Positions 14,639 to 26,193 are shown, counted from the stretch's first letter. The stretch: 64,000 nucleotides of DNA from Casuarina equisetifolia (GCA_028551475.1 CM052362.1:10167354-10231353); one strand, 5' to 3'. The notes: generated from the letters alone by a model not told the origin. Program-made: numbers and translations.

Positions 14639-15200
14639 GGCCACCGAACCCACACCATACAACGCAAGCCCTCAAAGCACCAAATTTTCAAACCTTCCTA
14701 TCAACCAGAAGTCAGACCAAAACCGGCACTTCTTTCCCCTTCTTCTCGCTCTCAATCTAAACACGCACCAGACCAGCAAGAGTGTATCTCTCCGCGTCCG
14801 TCAGATGCCCAGGCCGGACGTCGCTTCCGAGAAGAGAGCGGATGGGGGATGACCCGGCCGACAATGACCGGCAGACGCTGCGGTGATTGGCTGATTGTTT
14901 GTGAGAAAAGTTATGTTTGAATGTGGCCGTGACTTTTGTAGACTTGGGTTAGGTGGCCAAGGACCCACAAAGGGCGTGTCGTCGTAAAACTGGTCAATGG
15001 GGTCTCCCTGGCCTCTCATGGTCAATCACGCCCATTATCTCCTGCGATTTATGATTGTTGAACCGCAAGTACAGGGTGGAGAGGAGGACAATCTACTTCT
15101 CTTTTGGGTCCCCGGAGACTTCGGATTACGTGGGACAGGAGTCCTCTCTGTAACGCCAAAAATAGCCATGGAAGCAAACCAAGAAGCACGTTTGAAGCTC
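14639..15200 (-). promoter_or_regulatory. ERGIC3 5' leader and promoter-proximal region
   Basis: This stretch lies immediately upstream of the start codon and is more GC-rich than its surroundings. The part at about 14940-15135 is related to two segments upstream of the DC1 loci (about 58620-58820 and 63445-63605). All share, on the minus strand, AAGTGGATTGTCCTC-like and TTGACCAGTTTTACGA-like strings and then a GTGGGT. No clear TATA box can be assigned. The short open frames here look like by-products of this repeat. Confidence 0.5.
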
Positions 15201-15930
15201 CATTAACACCAACGACAAACTGTTTTCCGTATCATGGATGTAACACATCAGTATAAATAGAATAAATAGTATAAATGATAATCGTTGCTTCTGATACAAG
15301 GAAATGCTTATTACAATGATTTAGCCCATAAGTGAAAAAGTATCTCATTTGAAATTCTAAAATTATAATTCTGTATGGAAAAGATAAAATACTCTGTTAA
15401 TATTCAAGAGTGGATTTTTCTCTTAAATTTGTGAGCTTACTTTTACGTTAAATTTTAAGCTTTAAAACCGAAGACAAGATTTGCCTCAAATATGGTTCAA
15501 CCCGAGCTCCTCTTAGTATACAGGGATGTTAAGGAGTATAATCTCACACCAAAGAAATAGAACATTTGGCTAATATGTAAAAGTTAATTTGTCATTTTAT
15601 TTATGGACTAGCTTTTAATGTTAGATTTTAGAATTCTTTACATGATATTAAAGTTTAGGATTAAATCTATTCAAAACCTGTCCAACCTAAGCCCTCTAGG
15701 CATGTGGTGGTGTTGAAGAATATAGTCTCTTTAAATAATGTTTAAAAGTATATTTATCCCTCTAATTTATAAAGAAAGGAAAATACCTCCATATACGGTG
15801 AAAATAAATTAATTAATAGATTAACAACATAGGACGCATAGTATGGACTATGAATTATGATTTTTATTTTTATAAATTGTCGTGTATGTTACAATACAAT
15901 ATTTCAATGAACTATCCTATCACTTAGGTT
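15201..15930. other. AT-rich spacer between ERGIC3 promoter and copia element
   Basis: No open frame, repeat boundary or domain is recognisable. It ends with TAAAA, the target site of the copia insertion. Confidence 0.6.
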
Positions 15931-15935
15931 TAAAA

Positions 15936-16383
15936 TGATAGAAAAGAGACTTTATAGGATCTGCGTAGACAGATCTAAAACACCGTTTGTATGATTTTGA
16001 TTTAGCAAACAAATAAAAATAGAATTCATAGAAACATACCGCTCTTACGATCCATTCTTTCGTCGTTGTAGACCCAATAATGCTCTTTCGAATCCGGACT
16101 TAGGCGAATATCCTCTATTCTCATAAGATTCACTGACTCGATGAGAGAACCTAGGTTTCGCCTCTTTTGTAAAAGACAACCTTTTGAAACCCTAAGAACA
16201 TTACATATTTATATGAGCTAGAGGATAAGACCTAGCCTTACCTTATGTGCAACCCAATAGGCCCACTCATCACGGCCCTATTTGGTTAGCCACGGCCCAC
16301 ATCAGCCAGTCCATATTTAGAACTTTCATGGACCAACTTAATATAGCCCACTTTAGTAAGCTTAAATAAAAATTAAGCTAACA
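15936..16383 (-). repeat. Copia element 1, 3' LTR
   Basis: 448 bp, TG...CA on both strands, matching 22505-22952 except for two substitutions (AATCC/AATTC and CTGAC/CTGGC). Flanked on the outer side by TAAAA. Confidence 0.97.
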
Positions 16384-16397
16384 TTCTCCCACTTGGG
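16384..16397 (-). other. Copia element 1, polypurine tract
   Basis: On the minus strand CCCAAGTGGGAGAA directly precedes the 3' LTR, as expected for the plus-strand priming site of reverse transcription. Confidence 0.8.
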
Positions 16398-16828
16398 CTA
16401 TATTAAACTGAAATAATGCGTATCTTTACATTGATCCAGAAACATTTCTGAACTAAAACCAGCCATATGAGATCTTAAACTTTGAATCACACCAGTAACT
16501 ATACCTATTAAGAGATATAGCACCAATCATGACCACAAAATCTTTAATCTCTTAACACAGATAAATATGGTGATGTGGCAACTATATAACACTTTAACAA
16601 TTTCTGTATGCGTTATTACTGTTGTCAGTCTAATTCTCTCTCCTTCGATAATAGAATGATATCAGAGAATTTACTTTATGGTTCCAATGAACCTTTTACA
16701 TATCTTGCACTTTATAACTCGAGTTAAACTTGATATGTTACAAGATATCCTTATGGCTATGTAATTCCAGTCAATGCTTAAGGTATACTTTTACCTTAAG
16801 TCTTTAAAGAGAAGATTAAAAGCTCCCA

Positions 16829-19576
16829 CTATACAAAAACATCCCATGATGCCGCTAAGCCCATGCTATTGACATGTCTTTCATAAACACAAGGGCTTAG
16901 ACCTTTAGTAAGCGGATCAGCTATCATATCAACTGTACTAATCGATTCTACTGAAATTTCACCTTCCTTAACCTTTTCCTTTATGGTTAAGTACTTTATG
17001 TCTATATGTTTGGACCCTCCTAGACTTTTGTTATTGTTAATAAACAATACTGCAGCTCTATTATCACAGTATAACTTGATTGGTCTATTAACAAAATCAA
17101 AGCCTTGTAATTCTCTTATGAGGTTCTTTAGCCAAACAGCTTGAATGGATGCTCCATAACATGCCATAAATTCCGAATGCATGGTTGAAGATGTCATCAT
17201 TGTCTGTTTTGAGCTTTTCCATGAAATAGCTCCTCCTGCCATCATAAACACATATCCTGATGTAGATTTCCAATCATCCTTACATCCAGCAAAATCTGAA
17301 TCTGTATACCCAACCAGCTCTAATTCTTTTACATGCCTGTAAGTCATCATACAATCTTTTGTTCTCTTTAAGTACCTGAAGACCTTCTTAACAGCTACCC
17401 AATGCTCTTGTCCAGGATTCGATTGATATCTTCCAAGAAGTCCTGTTATAAAAGCTATGTCAGGGCGCGTACAAACTTGAGCATACATAATACTACCAAG
17501 CGCACTCGCATATGGTATATTTCTCATTAAAGCTTTCTCTTCCTCTGTCGCAGGGCATTGATCTTTACTTAATTTATCACTCTTATAGATTGGCACTTTA
17601 CCTCCTTTACAATCTTTCATGTTATACTGTTCAAGAATTCTACCTATATATGCCTTTTGAGAAAGCCCCAATAAACGCCAAGAACGGTCCCTTTGAATTT
17701 CAATCCCTAAAACATAAGTTGCTTCACCGAGATCCTTCATATCAAACTGAGTTGACAATAATTCTTTAATCTCATGAAGTAACGTTTGACTATTACTCGC
17801 AAGTAAAATGTCATCCACATAAAGGACAAGAAAGATTGGAGTACTCCCACTAATCTTGGTGTATATACAACGATCTACTCTATTCTCCACAAAACCACAT
17901 GAAGTAATAAAACTATCAAACCTTATGTACCACTGTCTAGAAGCTTGCTTTAATCCATAAATAGACTTCTTAAGTCTACAAACAAGCTTATCTCCTTCTT
18001 TCATTTCAAAACCTTCAGGCTGTTTCATATACACTGTTTCATCTAGTGTTCCATTCAGAAAAGCAGTTTTAACATCCATTTGGTGTAATTCCATATCAAA
18101 ATGAGCTACTAGAGCCATTACGATTCTAAAGGAATCTTTAGAGGATACTGGAGAAAAAGTTTCATTATAATCTACTCCTTCTTTCTGTGTGAAACCTTTT
18201 GCTACTAATCTAGCTTTAAACCTTTCAACTTGACCAGTAGAACTCCTTTTGGTCTTATATACCCATTTACAACCAACAGGTTTACAACCTTCAGGTAACT
18301 CAACTAGTTCCCAGACATCATTATGCTTCATTGATTGCATTTCATCTTGCATTGCATCTAACCACAACTTTGCTTGAGAACTAGATATTGCTTCTGTATA
18401 TGTTATTGGATCCTTCATAACTCCTATATCATAATCATGTTCACCCAAATAAACTAAATAATCTGGATGAATTGCAGACCTTCTTTCTCTAGTTGATCTT
18501 CGAAGTATAGGTTCAGGATCTTGATTCTGCACTTGATGTTCTACAACTGGATCTATAACAGATGATGAAGACTCAGAAGTCCTTACAGTTGGTACTATAG
18601 GCATTTCTATTGCTTGAGTAGGTAAAGAAAACGTCACAGACGTGCCTGCTACATCTGCATCCTGAATTGGTGGAGGAGTACTTACAACATTTTTCGCTAC
18701 ATCAAGCTCCAAAAACTTTGCAGTTTGAGACTCTACTATTCTAGTCCCTCCAGATGGCTTATAAAAACGATATCCCTTAGAATATTCAGGATAAGAAACA
18801 AAGTAACATCTTGTAGTCCTTGAATCCAACTTGCCTAGAGTTGGATTATACAATCTTACCTCTGCAGGACATCCCCAAACTTTTAAATGGTTTAAACTAG
18901 GTACACGACCAGTCCACAACTCAAATGGCGTAAGTGAAACAGCTTTTGTTGGTACTCGATTGAGTATATAAAGAGCTGTTTTCAAAGCTTCTCCCCATAA
19001 GAAAACAGGTAAATTAGTTCTACTAACCATACTTCTCACCATATCCATAAGAGTCCTATTACGTCTTTCAGCTACACCATTTTGTTCAGGACTCCCTGGC
19101 ATTGTAAATTGAGCAACTATTCTGGAGTCTTCTAAATATTGAGCAAACGGGCCTTTAAGCTGTCCAGCATCGCCATGTTTGCCATAGTATTCTCCCCCTC
19201 TATCTGACCTAACAACCTTGATAATTTTTCCCAACTGTTTTTCGACTTCAGTCTTGAAAATCTTGAATTTATCAAGAGACTCAGACTTTTCCTTAATCAA
19301 ATACAGGTAACCATAACGGGAAAAATCATCTATAAATGTAATGAAATATACATTCCTGCATAAGGTTGATGTATAGGGTCCACTGATATCAGTGTGTATA
19401 ATCTCTAAGAGATCAGAACTGCGATTTGCAGTCTTTTTCTTTATCTTGACCATTTTGCCTCTACAACAATCAACACATGTCTCTAGATCATCTTTAAGAG
19501 GAGGAAGAATGTTAGACTTTATCAATCTATCCAACCTCTCTCTAGAAATGTGACCAAGCCTTTTATGCCACAACAT
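16829..19576 (-). CDS. Copia element 1 integrase, reverse transcriptase and RNase H
   Basis: 915 codons beginning MLWHKRLGH. In order: pre-integrase zinc finger (H..H...C..C, ending CVDCCRGKM); integrase core with an Asp in IHTDISGP, then RSDRGGEY and the Glu of [14 protein letters not shown]; reverse transcriptase with [16 protein letters not shown] and the catalytic [10 protein letters not shown]; RNase H with YTDSDFAGC and KSTSGYVF, ending in the ADPLTKG region. The frame is the same as that of the upstream gag-protease segment; 25 more codons and one TAA lie between them. As written it would be made only by readthrough of that stop or by internal initiation. Confidence 0.95.
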   Translation of the reverse strand: MLWHKRLGHISRERLDRLIKSNILPPLKDDLETCVDCCRGKMVKIKKKTANRSSDLLEIIHTDISGPYTSTLCRNVYFITFIDDFSRYGYLYLIKEKSESLDKFKIFKTEVEKQLGKIIKVVRSDRGGEYYGKHGDAGQLKGPFAQYLEDSRIVAQFTMPGSPEQNGVAERRNRTLMDMVRSMVSRTNLPVFLWGEALKTALYILNRVPTKAVSLTPFELWTGRVPSLNHLKVWGCPAEVRLYNPTLGKLDSRTTRCYFVSYPEYSKGYRFYKPSGGTRIVESQTAKFLELDVAKNVVSTPPPIQDADVAGTSVTFSLPTQAIEMPIVPTVRTSESSSSVIDPVVEHQVQNQDPEPILRRSTRERRSAIHPDYLVYLGEHDYDIGVMKDPITYTEAISSSQAKLWLDAMQDEMQSMKHNDVWELVELPEGCKPVGCKWVYKTKRSSTGQVERFKARLVAKGFTQKEGVDYNETFSPVSSKDSFRIVMALVAHFDMELHQMDVKTAFLNGTLDETVYMKQPEGFEMKEGDKLVCRLKKSIYGLKQASRQWYIRFDSFITSCGFVENRVDRCIYTKISGSTPIFLVLYVDDILLASNSQTLLHEIKELLSTQFDMKDLGEATYVLGIEIQRDRSWRLLGLSQKAYIGRILEQYNMKDCKGGKVPIYKSDKLSKDQCPATEEEKALMRNIPYASALGSIMYAQVCTRPDIAFITGLLGRYQSNPGQEHWVAVKKVFRYLKRTKDCMMTYRHVKELELVGYTDSDFAGCKDDWKSTSGYVFMMAGGAISWKSSKQTMMTSSTMHSEFMACYGASIQAVWLKNLIRELQGFDFVNRPIKLYCDNRAAVLFINNNKSLGGSKHIDIKYLTIKEKVKEGEISVESISTVDMIADPLTKGLSPCVYERHVNSMGLAASWDVFV

Positions 19577-19654
19577 GTATGATTGCTCTTTAGGTAAAGA
19601 CCTTTTGGGAACAACCTTTTCAATATTATAAACATTATAAGGAGATAAACTTAA

Positions 19655-20869
19655 TTAATATAAACCATAAGATAAAACACAAGATCCAACTTTATTTGAA
19701 TTGTAAAACAGAGTAATCATTGAATTCTTTATTTCAAATGCATAACCATCCATGTCTAAAACAGAAACAGAAATTAAATTTCGTCTAAAAGACGGTACAT
19801 AAAAAGTGTTCTTCAATAACATTTGAAAACTTGAATCTAATGTTAAAACAATATCTCCCACAAAGTCTACAGGGACTTTAGCATTATTCCCAACTGTAAG
19901 CCATAGCTCATCTTTACTTGGTCTCCGCTTGTTTATGAACCCCTGAATGGTAAAAGCAACATGATTAGTTGCACCAGTATCTAGCCACCAAGAACTTGAT
20001 GGGGCTATAGATATATTAGATTCACAAACAAAAACCAAAGAACTATTACCTGCTGGCTTGTGCTTTTGAAGCCAAGATTTGTATTTATTACACTCTTTCT
20101 TCATGTGACCTTTCTTCTTACAAAAGAAGCAACGATCACTCTCTTTCTTAAAGAGTGTTTTCTTGACCCCACCTTTATGACCAGATGAACTAACATTCTT
20201 AGAGGTTGAAGGAATACCTGGATGACTTGGTGCAGCAACTCTTCTGCCTTTCCCCACATTTGAATTAGGAGAATACATTACCATATGCGACTTGTCTCGC
20301 TTCAACTTCTCTTCCTCAGCTACGACTTTAGCAATCAGATCATTAAAAGACCAGCTTTCCTCTTGATTATTATAGGCAGTCTTGATTATTCCAAATTCAG
20401 GAGGAAGCGAATTCAGAGCATGGTGGACAACACACGCATCAGGGAGTGCAACATCCAAAGCCTTAAGCTTTGATTGGTAATCTACCATTCTGATGATGTA
20501 ATCTCTTACATCACCAGCTCCATCATACCTCATGGCATATAATGCCTGAAGTAGCTGCCCTGTTTCAGCATTTGAAGATACCTTATACCTGCTCTCTACA
20601 GCTTCCATAAATGCCTTAGCAGTACCATCCACAGGCAACCCACTCTTAAGATGATCCATGATTGATCTCTTCATGGACAATAAACAAATCCGATTACTCC
20701 TTGTCCATGATTCAAAAGTCTTCTTTTGCTCTTCAGTACTCTCTTCAGTAAGAGCAGCTGGCTGTTCTATAGTGAAAGCAGAATGTACATCTGCCATCTC
20801 CATTGCGAACATAACATCCTCTTTCCATTTTTTAAAGTTCGCACCCGTAAGTGTCTCAATAGAAATCAT
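19655..20869 (-). CDS. Copia element 1 gag and aspartic protease
   Basis: 404 codons. The N-terminal part (ANFKKWKEDV..., CLLSMKRSI, LLQALYAMRY, LNSLPPEF) is the copia gag (UBN2-type) capsid region. A CCHC knuckle CFFCKKKGHMKKEC follows at about residues 248-261, and then the protease active-site motif WWLDTGATNHV. The frame ends at TAA (19655-19657), just after the protease; the next codons continue in frame into the integrase segment. In most copia elements gag-pol is a single frame, so I read the TAA as a premature stop. Deliberate readthrough is possible but not shown. Confidence 0.93.
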   Translation of the reverse strand: MISIETLTGANFKKWKEDVMFAMEMADVHSAFTIEQPAALTEESTEEQKKTFESWTRSNRICLLSMKRSIMDHLKSGLPVDGTAKAFMEAVESRYKVSSNAETGQLLQALYAMRYDGAGDVRDYIIRMVDYQSKLKALDVALPDACVVHHALNSLPPEFGIIKTAYNNQEESWSFNDLIAKVVAEEEKLKRDKSHMVMYSPNSNVGKGRRVAAPSHPGIPSTSKNVSSSGHKGGVKKTLFKKESDRCFFCKKKGHMKKECNKYKSWLQKHKPAGNSSLVFVCESNISIAPSSSWWLDTGATNHVAFTIQGFINKRRPSKDELWLTVGNNAKVPVDFVGDIVLTLDSSFQMLLKNTFYVPSFRRNLISVSVLDMDGYAFEIKNSMITLFYNSNKVGSCVLSYGLY

Positions 20870-22490
20870 TTGGTTGTTGATAGGAAAGGTGACTGAAAGT
20901 GAGCCAACACAACATTAGTGATATACGAGTACTATATAAATACAATCACATACTTGGAGATTCAGTAACTCTATCATGTAAACACCTTTGGGCAGAATAC
21001 ATAACAATCAATGTAAAATCTCAGCATAGTAAAGGCCATGAGAATATTCTAATTTTCATAATCTACCACCTTTGGGTGTATAGACTAATCCAATTAGTCT
21101 AAACACATGCATTTTAACTATGCAACTCTTTATGTTCTAATATATAATCACCTTCTTTGGGAGTATGACTATATACTAAAACTAAAAACGTCCCAATCCG
21201 CATGAGAAAACTTCTTGAACACAATTAAGTTGTGTCACTTTGGCAGTCACAACCTAATTGGATCAAACTCATACGCGCAAACATACTTTATGTACTCATT
21301 AGAATATAAATTAATACTTTAACAGATTCAACTAAATGCATGCTTCAATTACATATACTATAATAGCATATTGAGTATGTCTATAAACAAACTTAAGCAT
21401 GAAAGAAAATAAACAAGATGTCAACATACATGCTCCAAACTTTAAAGCATTAAAAGAGACTGAAAAGATATATTAAACATATCATATAATATATCAAAAC
21501 GTTCATTATTCAAAAATACACATTTTGGTTCTAACCGCACTCAATTTGGACCATCCACGCGCTCTCACGCGCCAGTCAAAGTTTCTGGTCATAATAGTTG
21601 AATTTTTTTTTTTTTTTTACCGTTGACCGTTGACCGTTGACCGGGTCGGGTTGACCCGTTGACCCGAATGGATCGGACCGGGTTGACCCAAATGGGCCTA
21701 ACCCGGATGGGCCAGATTGGGTTGACCCGAATGGGCCGAACCGGTGACCCGAATGGGCTGGACCGGTGACCCGAATGGGCCGGACCGGTGACCCGAATGG
21801 GCCAGGACGGGACGGGCCGAGCCCGATGGATCAGGACGGGTCAGACCGACCCTGATGGGCCAGGCCGGCCCGATCCGAATGGGTCGGACCATCCTGACCC
21901 GGGTCCAGCCCTGTTGGGTCCAGACCCGGATGACCCGCGAAGCAGGTCGATCCAGCTATTCGGGTCGAAAACGACCCGAACGACACCCGAATGAACCGCG
22001 AACGATTTCGTTCGCGATTCGCAGATTTGTGCAAGATTAGCACAAAATCTGCATCGATTCCGGCACAGAGCGGCCGAAAACACATGGAAAAACTGATCTT
22101 TGGCCGATTAAACGCTCAAAAATGACCAAATTTGAACCTAAAAGTTAGGTTTTAGGAAAAAACGAAAAATTGACTCAAAAATGCAATTTTTTGTGCTAAA
22201 AGCTCGTGTAGAACTGTAGATCAGCTTGAACAGAAGCTGATTGTAGAGAGAAACATCACAATATGATCGAAATTTCATCAAATTTGGCCCGAGAATGCGA
22301 TTTGGGATTTTGTTAATTTGAAAGTTTCAAAAATTATAGTTTGAACCCAAATAATCCGAAAATCGTATTTCCAAATCACAAACAACACCCAAATGTTTAG
22401 CAAATCACATTTTGACCCGAACAGGAAAAACAAACACGATTTTGTACACCAAATAAAAATCAAAACCGGATTTTAGACCTCATCTACGAT
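20870..22490 (-). other. Copia element 1 leader (5' untranslated)
   Basis: A long 1.6-kb leader between primer site and gag start. The half next to gag is AT-rich. The middle (about 21620-21975) is a GC-rich tandem repeat. The part nearest the LTR is AT-rich again. No coding domain is seen; open frames in the GC-rich part are repeat artefacts. Confidence 0.75.
21623..21975. repeat. GC-rich tandem repeat in copia element 1 leader
   Basis: It begins with three 7-bp CCGTTGA units and changes into imperfect units of about 22 bp built on CCGGTGACCCGAATGGGC. The three best units lie around 21740-21800. Further degenerate GACCCG/GGGCC units continue to about 21975. Composition is sharply unlike the rest of the element. 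Confidence 0.9.
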
Positions 22491-22502
22491 GCTCCGATAC
22501 CA
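22491..22502 (-). other. Copia element 1 primer-binding site
   Basis: TGGTATCGGAGC on the minus strand, two bases inside the 5' LTR. It is complementary, with one mismatch, to the 3' end of plant initiator tRNA-Met. Confidence 0.88.
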
Positions 22503-22504
22503 CA

Positions 22505-22952
22505 TGATAGAAAAGAGACTTTATAGGATCTGCGTAGACAGATCTAAAACACCGTTTGTATGATTTTGATTTAGCAAACAAATAAAAATAGAATTCATAG
22601 AAACATACCGCTCTTACGATCCATTCTTTCGTCGTTGTAGACCCAATAATGCTCTTTCGAATTCGGACTTAGGCGAATATCCTCTATTCTCATAAGATTC
22701 ACTGGCTCGATGAGAGAACCTAGGTTTCGCCTCTTTTGTAAAAGACAACCTTTTGAAACCCTAAGAACATTACATATTTATATGAGCTAGAGGATAAGAC
22801 CTAGCCTTACCTTATGTGCAACCCAATAGGCCCACTCATCACGGCCCTATTTGGTTAGCCACGGCCCACATCAGCCAGTCCATATTTAGAACTTTCATGG
22901 ACCAACTTAATATAGCCCACTTTAGTAAGCTTAAATAAAAATTAAGCTAACA
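22505..22952 (-). repeat. Copia element 1, 5' LTR
   Basis: 448 bp, the partner of 15936-16383. It is followed by TAAAA, the second target-site copy. Confidence 0.97.
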
Positions 22953-22957
22953 TAAAA

Positions 22958-23999
22958 ATGACATTTAAAATTTTCTAAAATTCTATGAATGCAAATTATA
23001 ACTCTATGCTCAAGCACAAGAACGAGAATCTACTTCCTTTTTGGGTCCACGTCGATTTCGGATCAAAATGATGAGTTTATTGGGCAAAGGAAATATATCA
23101 TTTGAAATAAAGAAACTACATCGACTTAGGAGTCTACTTAGTATCCAATAAAACGCATGGTAAGAGACCTGGAAGCATGTTGGAGTCTCTCTTAAAACTA
23201 ATGCGACAATATCCCATTGGATTTTAATTAATCTTGTCATTTCAAATGTGAGAAAATGCGTCTCACGGAAACATAGTCCATGAGTAACGACAAGTCACAC
23301 TCAACCTGGGTTGTTAGACAGCATTAAAAAACACATTGTTGTGCGCCTATAGGCCACATCAGCTTAAGGTTAATGTGTAGAGATGTTCTTGTGGGATGGG
23401 TGCTATGCTTGTAAGCTTTAATCCATCTCCAGTGAGACAAAAAAAACACAAGATTTGTATAATCAAATTTAGTAAACTAGAACAAGAAATTAACAAAAAC
23501 AAGAACGAATAAGGGATATTGTTCTTAGTATTCATTGCAAATCTAAGGTAGAATTTTAAGAGATAATTTTGAACAAACTTTATTATCTTACATCAGAAAG
23601 ATAAGCGAGATAAACTAATCATATAAAAAGGCTTAACTACTCCTCTCATTAATTGACCTTTTAAAATAGAATTTAAATCTATGACAAGTGGTATGAAACT
23701 AAATTGTAGCCTAATTTGATGGGCTTACAATTGTTATGCCCTAATGTGGGGTGGGTACTGAGTCCACCTAATGGTGCTTGTAACTATTATTCTCTTGTGT
23801 CAAGTAGGTAGAGAGTGGACCCCTGATATGGTAAAGGGCCCACCTATATTGAGAGTGATATAAATTTAGATGGAAAAAGATGCAATGAACTTTATTCTCT
23901 TATATTGGAGTAAAAAAAAATGAGATAATTTAATTATATAAAGAGATTTTACTACTTTTACCATTAAGTTTACCTTTTTGGATGGAACCCAAACTTGTG
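22958..23999. other. AT-rich spacer with an imperfect 120-bp repeat pair
   Basis: No gene is recognisable. Segments at about 23565-23690 and 23880-24003 resemble each other (ACTTTATT, GAGATAA..TAAT.ATATAAA, TTTTACTA.., ATTAA.TT.ACCTTTT). They may be eroded LTR pieces of the copia relic that follows, but this is not proven. Confidence 0.35.
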
Positions 24000-24498
24000 A
24001 TACTCTTCCTTACATGAGTTTACTATTTCTTTATTGTTCAAGTTAATTACAAACTCTTTATATTTCTCTCTATGTATAGAATTTCAAAAAATACAATGCT
24101 CTTTCCGCAAGGTACAATGCCCTTTCTAAAAAGTCCAATGCATTGCATTCCATAAACTTAAACTCTGAATCATTGCAATAATTGTATCTCGTAAATGACA
24201 CAGGACCAATCATGGTCATAAAACCCTTAATTCTATTGATATGGATTTGATATGATACTAGGACAACTAAGTAACATCATGTAAATATGTGTTATTTGTT
24301 CTCTCTTTTGTCATTCCAATTCTCTCTCCTTCTTTGATAGATGGTCATCAAATAATATACTTTATAGTTTCAACAAATTTGTATGTCTTGTTCAGAGTAT
24401 CTCGAATTTAATTTTATCTATTACAAGACATTATTTATGGCTAATAACTAAATGCCCTAGCCTTTTGCTTAAGTTTTATACCTTCTTTGAGACTTTAA

Positions 24499-24516
24499 CA
24501 ATATATATATATATAT
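24499..24516. repeat. (TA)n microsatellite
   Basis: An uninterrupted AT/TA run inside the copia relic. Confidence 0.85.
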
Positions 24517-24569
24517 AAATCATAGATGTGCTAAATGCAACTATTATGGATTTAAGCAACAAACAGTTA

Positions 24570-24595
24570 ATATATATATATATATATATATATAT
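24570..24595. repeat. (TA)n microsatellite
   Basis: A second uninterrupted TA run inside the copia relic. Confidence 0.85.
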
Positions 24596-24715
24596 CTAAT
24601 AATTTACCTCATGGTAAACAACTTAGACGCAAACTTTATTACATAATAGAAAAAATAAAACCTCCCACTAAACAAAAGTATCTCATAATGCCCCTAAAGC
24701 CCATGCTATTTATAG

Positions 24716-25459
24716 GAGAGGAAATTGAGATTCAAATTGCTATAGAAGGACGAATAATATCAATAATATTCCGATTTGTGGTGGAGATTCTCCATCCTTA
24801 AAAGACCTTTTAAAAAAGCAAGTTACTTTTAAGGGGACCATGAGTATTCTAAGGGGGTTACCTTTTTCCCTCTTGAAAATGGGACGCCGTCGCCCTCTGT
24901 CCTTCAACACCACCGTTTTCTCTGTTCTTGAATTTAATTAATGATAATGTGCATCCTTCATAGTGTAGAAAATAGCATGGTAAGCCCGATAGTTTCACCA
25001 ATAAAATGTCACGTTATTGGCCCTATAATGAAAATGGTCATGAAATTCATAGACAACGAATTTATTAGGTCAGGTACCATCTCATTAGAGATATCTGTAT
25101 TGGTTCATTTGTCTTTTTAGTATGATAAATAACTATTAATATAATCATAAAAAGTAAGAAAATTTGCAACAACCTTACTGAACAGATTCTTTAAAGTTAC
25201 AATATGCAGTATTTAGAACAAAAAAATAGAAGAAAATTTAAAACTCAAAAGCTAAAAAGTACTATTATTATTTTCAATGTTAAGAAGAATATGAGGAATA
25301 TAATCTAATCATTTAGGGGCATAAACCTTAAATTATAATAAGTATTCGCAAGAATTCTAGAATTTTTCAAATGCCATTTTTGAGTTAAATGATAGATGAT
25401 TTATTGAACTATTTTGTACTATAAATTTTGAGATATATGAAAAACATGACATTTTATCA
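24716..25459. other. Spacer, nothing recognised
   Basis: AT-rich, with no domain, transposon end or repeat that I can identify. Confidence 0.5.
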
Positions 25460-25962
25460 AAAAGAAAAAGAAGAAGAAGAAGAAGAATATGGAGGGATTT
25501 CTTAACAGATTGGTAACAAGGAAAAACATAAAAGTTGGAGGTGAAACATGAAAAAGCCTCCTGCCACATCTTTATTTTACTTGTAATAAGAGCAAAAGAT
25601 GTTATATTTGAAGGACCAGAGAAGACTTGCACTTGTCTTCTTACCTTTGTAGGTATGTGCATGAATATCCTTATGTTCTTACACTAATCTCTCATCGGGT
25701 TGTCCATTTCTTCATGGTTTATATCTAACACTACTCTTTCATTTCAACTTCTCTTCTGTTGTGTCTCCGTCTTCTTCTTCCCCATCTACTTGCTTTTTCT
25801 TCTTCTTGTGCTCAGGTCAACCTTCCTTCTCATAAAAAAATTGTTTCTTTTTTCTCTTCTGGTCATAGTTTTTCCCTGCTTTAGTGAGTTCTCTAGCCTC
25901 CCACCTCGACTAAATAACCGAACAAAAGAGAACAAAGAAAGTTTAGGTGCTTTCAGGTGATT
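25460..25962 (+). promoter_or_regulatory. Upstream region and 5' UTR of peptide gene copy 1
   Basis: 25480-25690 (GAGGTGAAACATG, AAGCCTCCTGCCACAT, GAAGGACCAGAGAAG, CTTTGTAGGTATGTGCATGAA) is repeated in diverged form at about 33625-33715 plus 33990-34080, and in part at 54590-54650. 25700-25900 is a T/C-rich stretch. The last 40 bases (GAGAACAAAGAAAGTT ... GTGCTTTCAGGTG) are a conserved 5' leader also found before copies 2 (40827-40860) and 3 (52760-52792). Confidence 0.6.
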
Positions 25963-26193
25963 ATGGGTCTGTCATGCAGCGAATTTTTCCTAGGGTTCCT
26001 TTTACTTTACTTCACTATCTTGGCGTCTGCGCAATTTGGAGCCTCAATTTCCCTGCTAAAGCTCATTCCAACATCTGTTCCCGATTCTTGCATTTACATC
26101 CCTGCGCGTGGTCCAGGCAAGAGCACAATGAAAGGGACGAAGAGAGCTTCGAAAGCAGTGCACGCACCCTCTCCATGTCTAAGCTTCAAATGA
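25963..26193 (+). CDS. Small secreted peptide precursor, copy 1 (CTNIP/SCREW-like)
   Basis: 76 codons. Residues 1-23 are a clear signal peptide ending ILASA, followed by QFGAS as in copies 2 and 3. The C-terminal half carries SVPDSCIYIPARGPGKST, then a Lys/Arg-rich stretch and KAVHAPSPC. A signal peptide, a variable middle and a short C-terminal segment with two cysteines is the plan of secreted plant peptide hormones. The CxxIP motif and spacing suggest the CTNIP/SCREW family, ligands of the receptor kinase HSL3/NUT in Arabidopsis; this is my inference. Compared with copies 2 and 3, about 50 bp are missing after the last Cys codon, so the final residues LSFK and the stop come from former 3' UTR. 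It may still be functional because both Cys remain. Confidence 0.6.
   Translation: MGLSCSEFFLGFLLLYFTILASAQFGASISLLKLIPTSVPDSCIYIPARGPGKSTMKGTKRASKAVHAPSPCLSFK

Larger units (their letters stand above)
15936..22952 (-). mobile_element. Young, almost complete Ty1/copia LTR retrotransposon (element 1)
   Basis: The element runs TGTTAGC...CTATCA on the minus strand. It has 448-bp LTRs at both ends, a 5-bp target duplication TAAAA (15931-15935 and 22953-22957), a tRNA-iMet-type primer site, a polypurine tract, a 1.6-kb leader and one long gag-pol frame in the order gag, protease, integrase, reverse transcriptase, RNase H. That order defines Ty1/copia. By eye the LTRs differ at only two positions, so insertion is recent. 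The only coding defect seen is one in-frame TAA at 19655-19657. Confidence 0.97.
24000..24715 (-). mobile_element. Relic 3' end of an older copia element related to element 1
   Basis: It aligns through the untranslated 3' region of element 1 (about 16490-16870). Shared strings include ACC.ATCATG.{1,4}CATAAAA, ATTCTCTCTCC, ACTTTAT.GTT, CTCCCACTA.ACAAAA and AAGCCCATGCTATT. The last covers the final RNase H codons (NSMG). Two TA microsatellites have expanded inside it. No LTR or full coding region remains. Confidence 0.7.

Noticed and set aside
21698-22085. Overlapping open frames rich in Gly, Pro, Asp and Arg on both strands
   Set aside because: They come from the GC-rich tandem repeat in the copia leader; several frames are open at once, which is a repeat artefact.
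25700-25960. 86-codon hydrophobic frame upstream of peptide copy 1
   Set aside because: It is a T/C-rich promoter stretch (Phe/Leu/Ser by composition) with no counterpart before copies 2 and 3.
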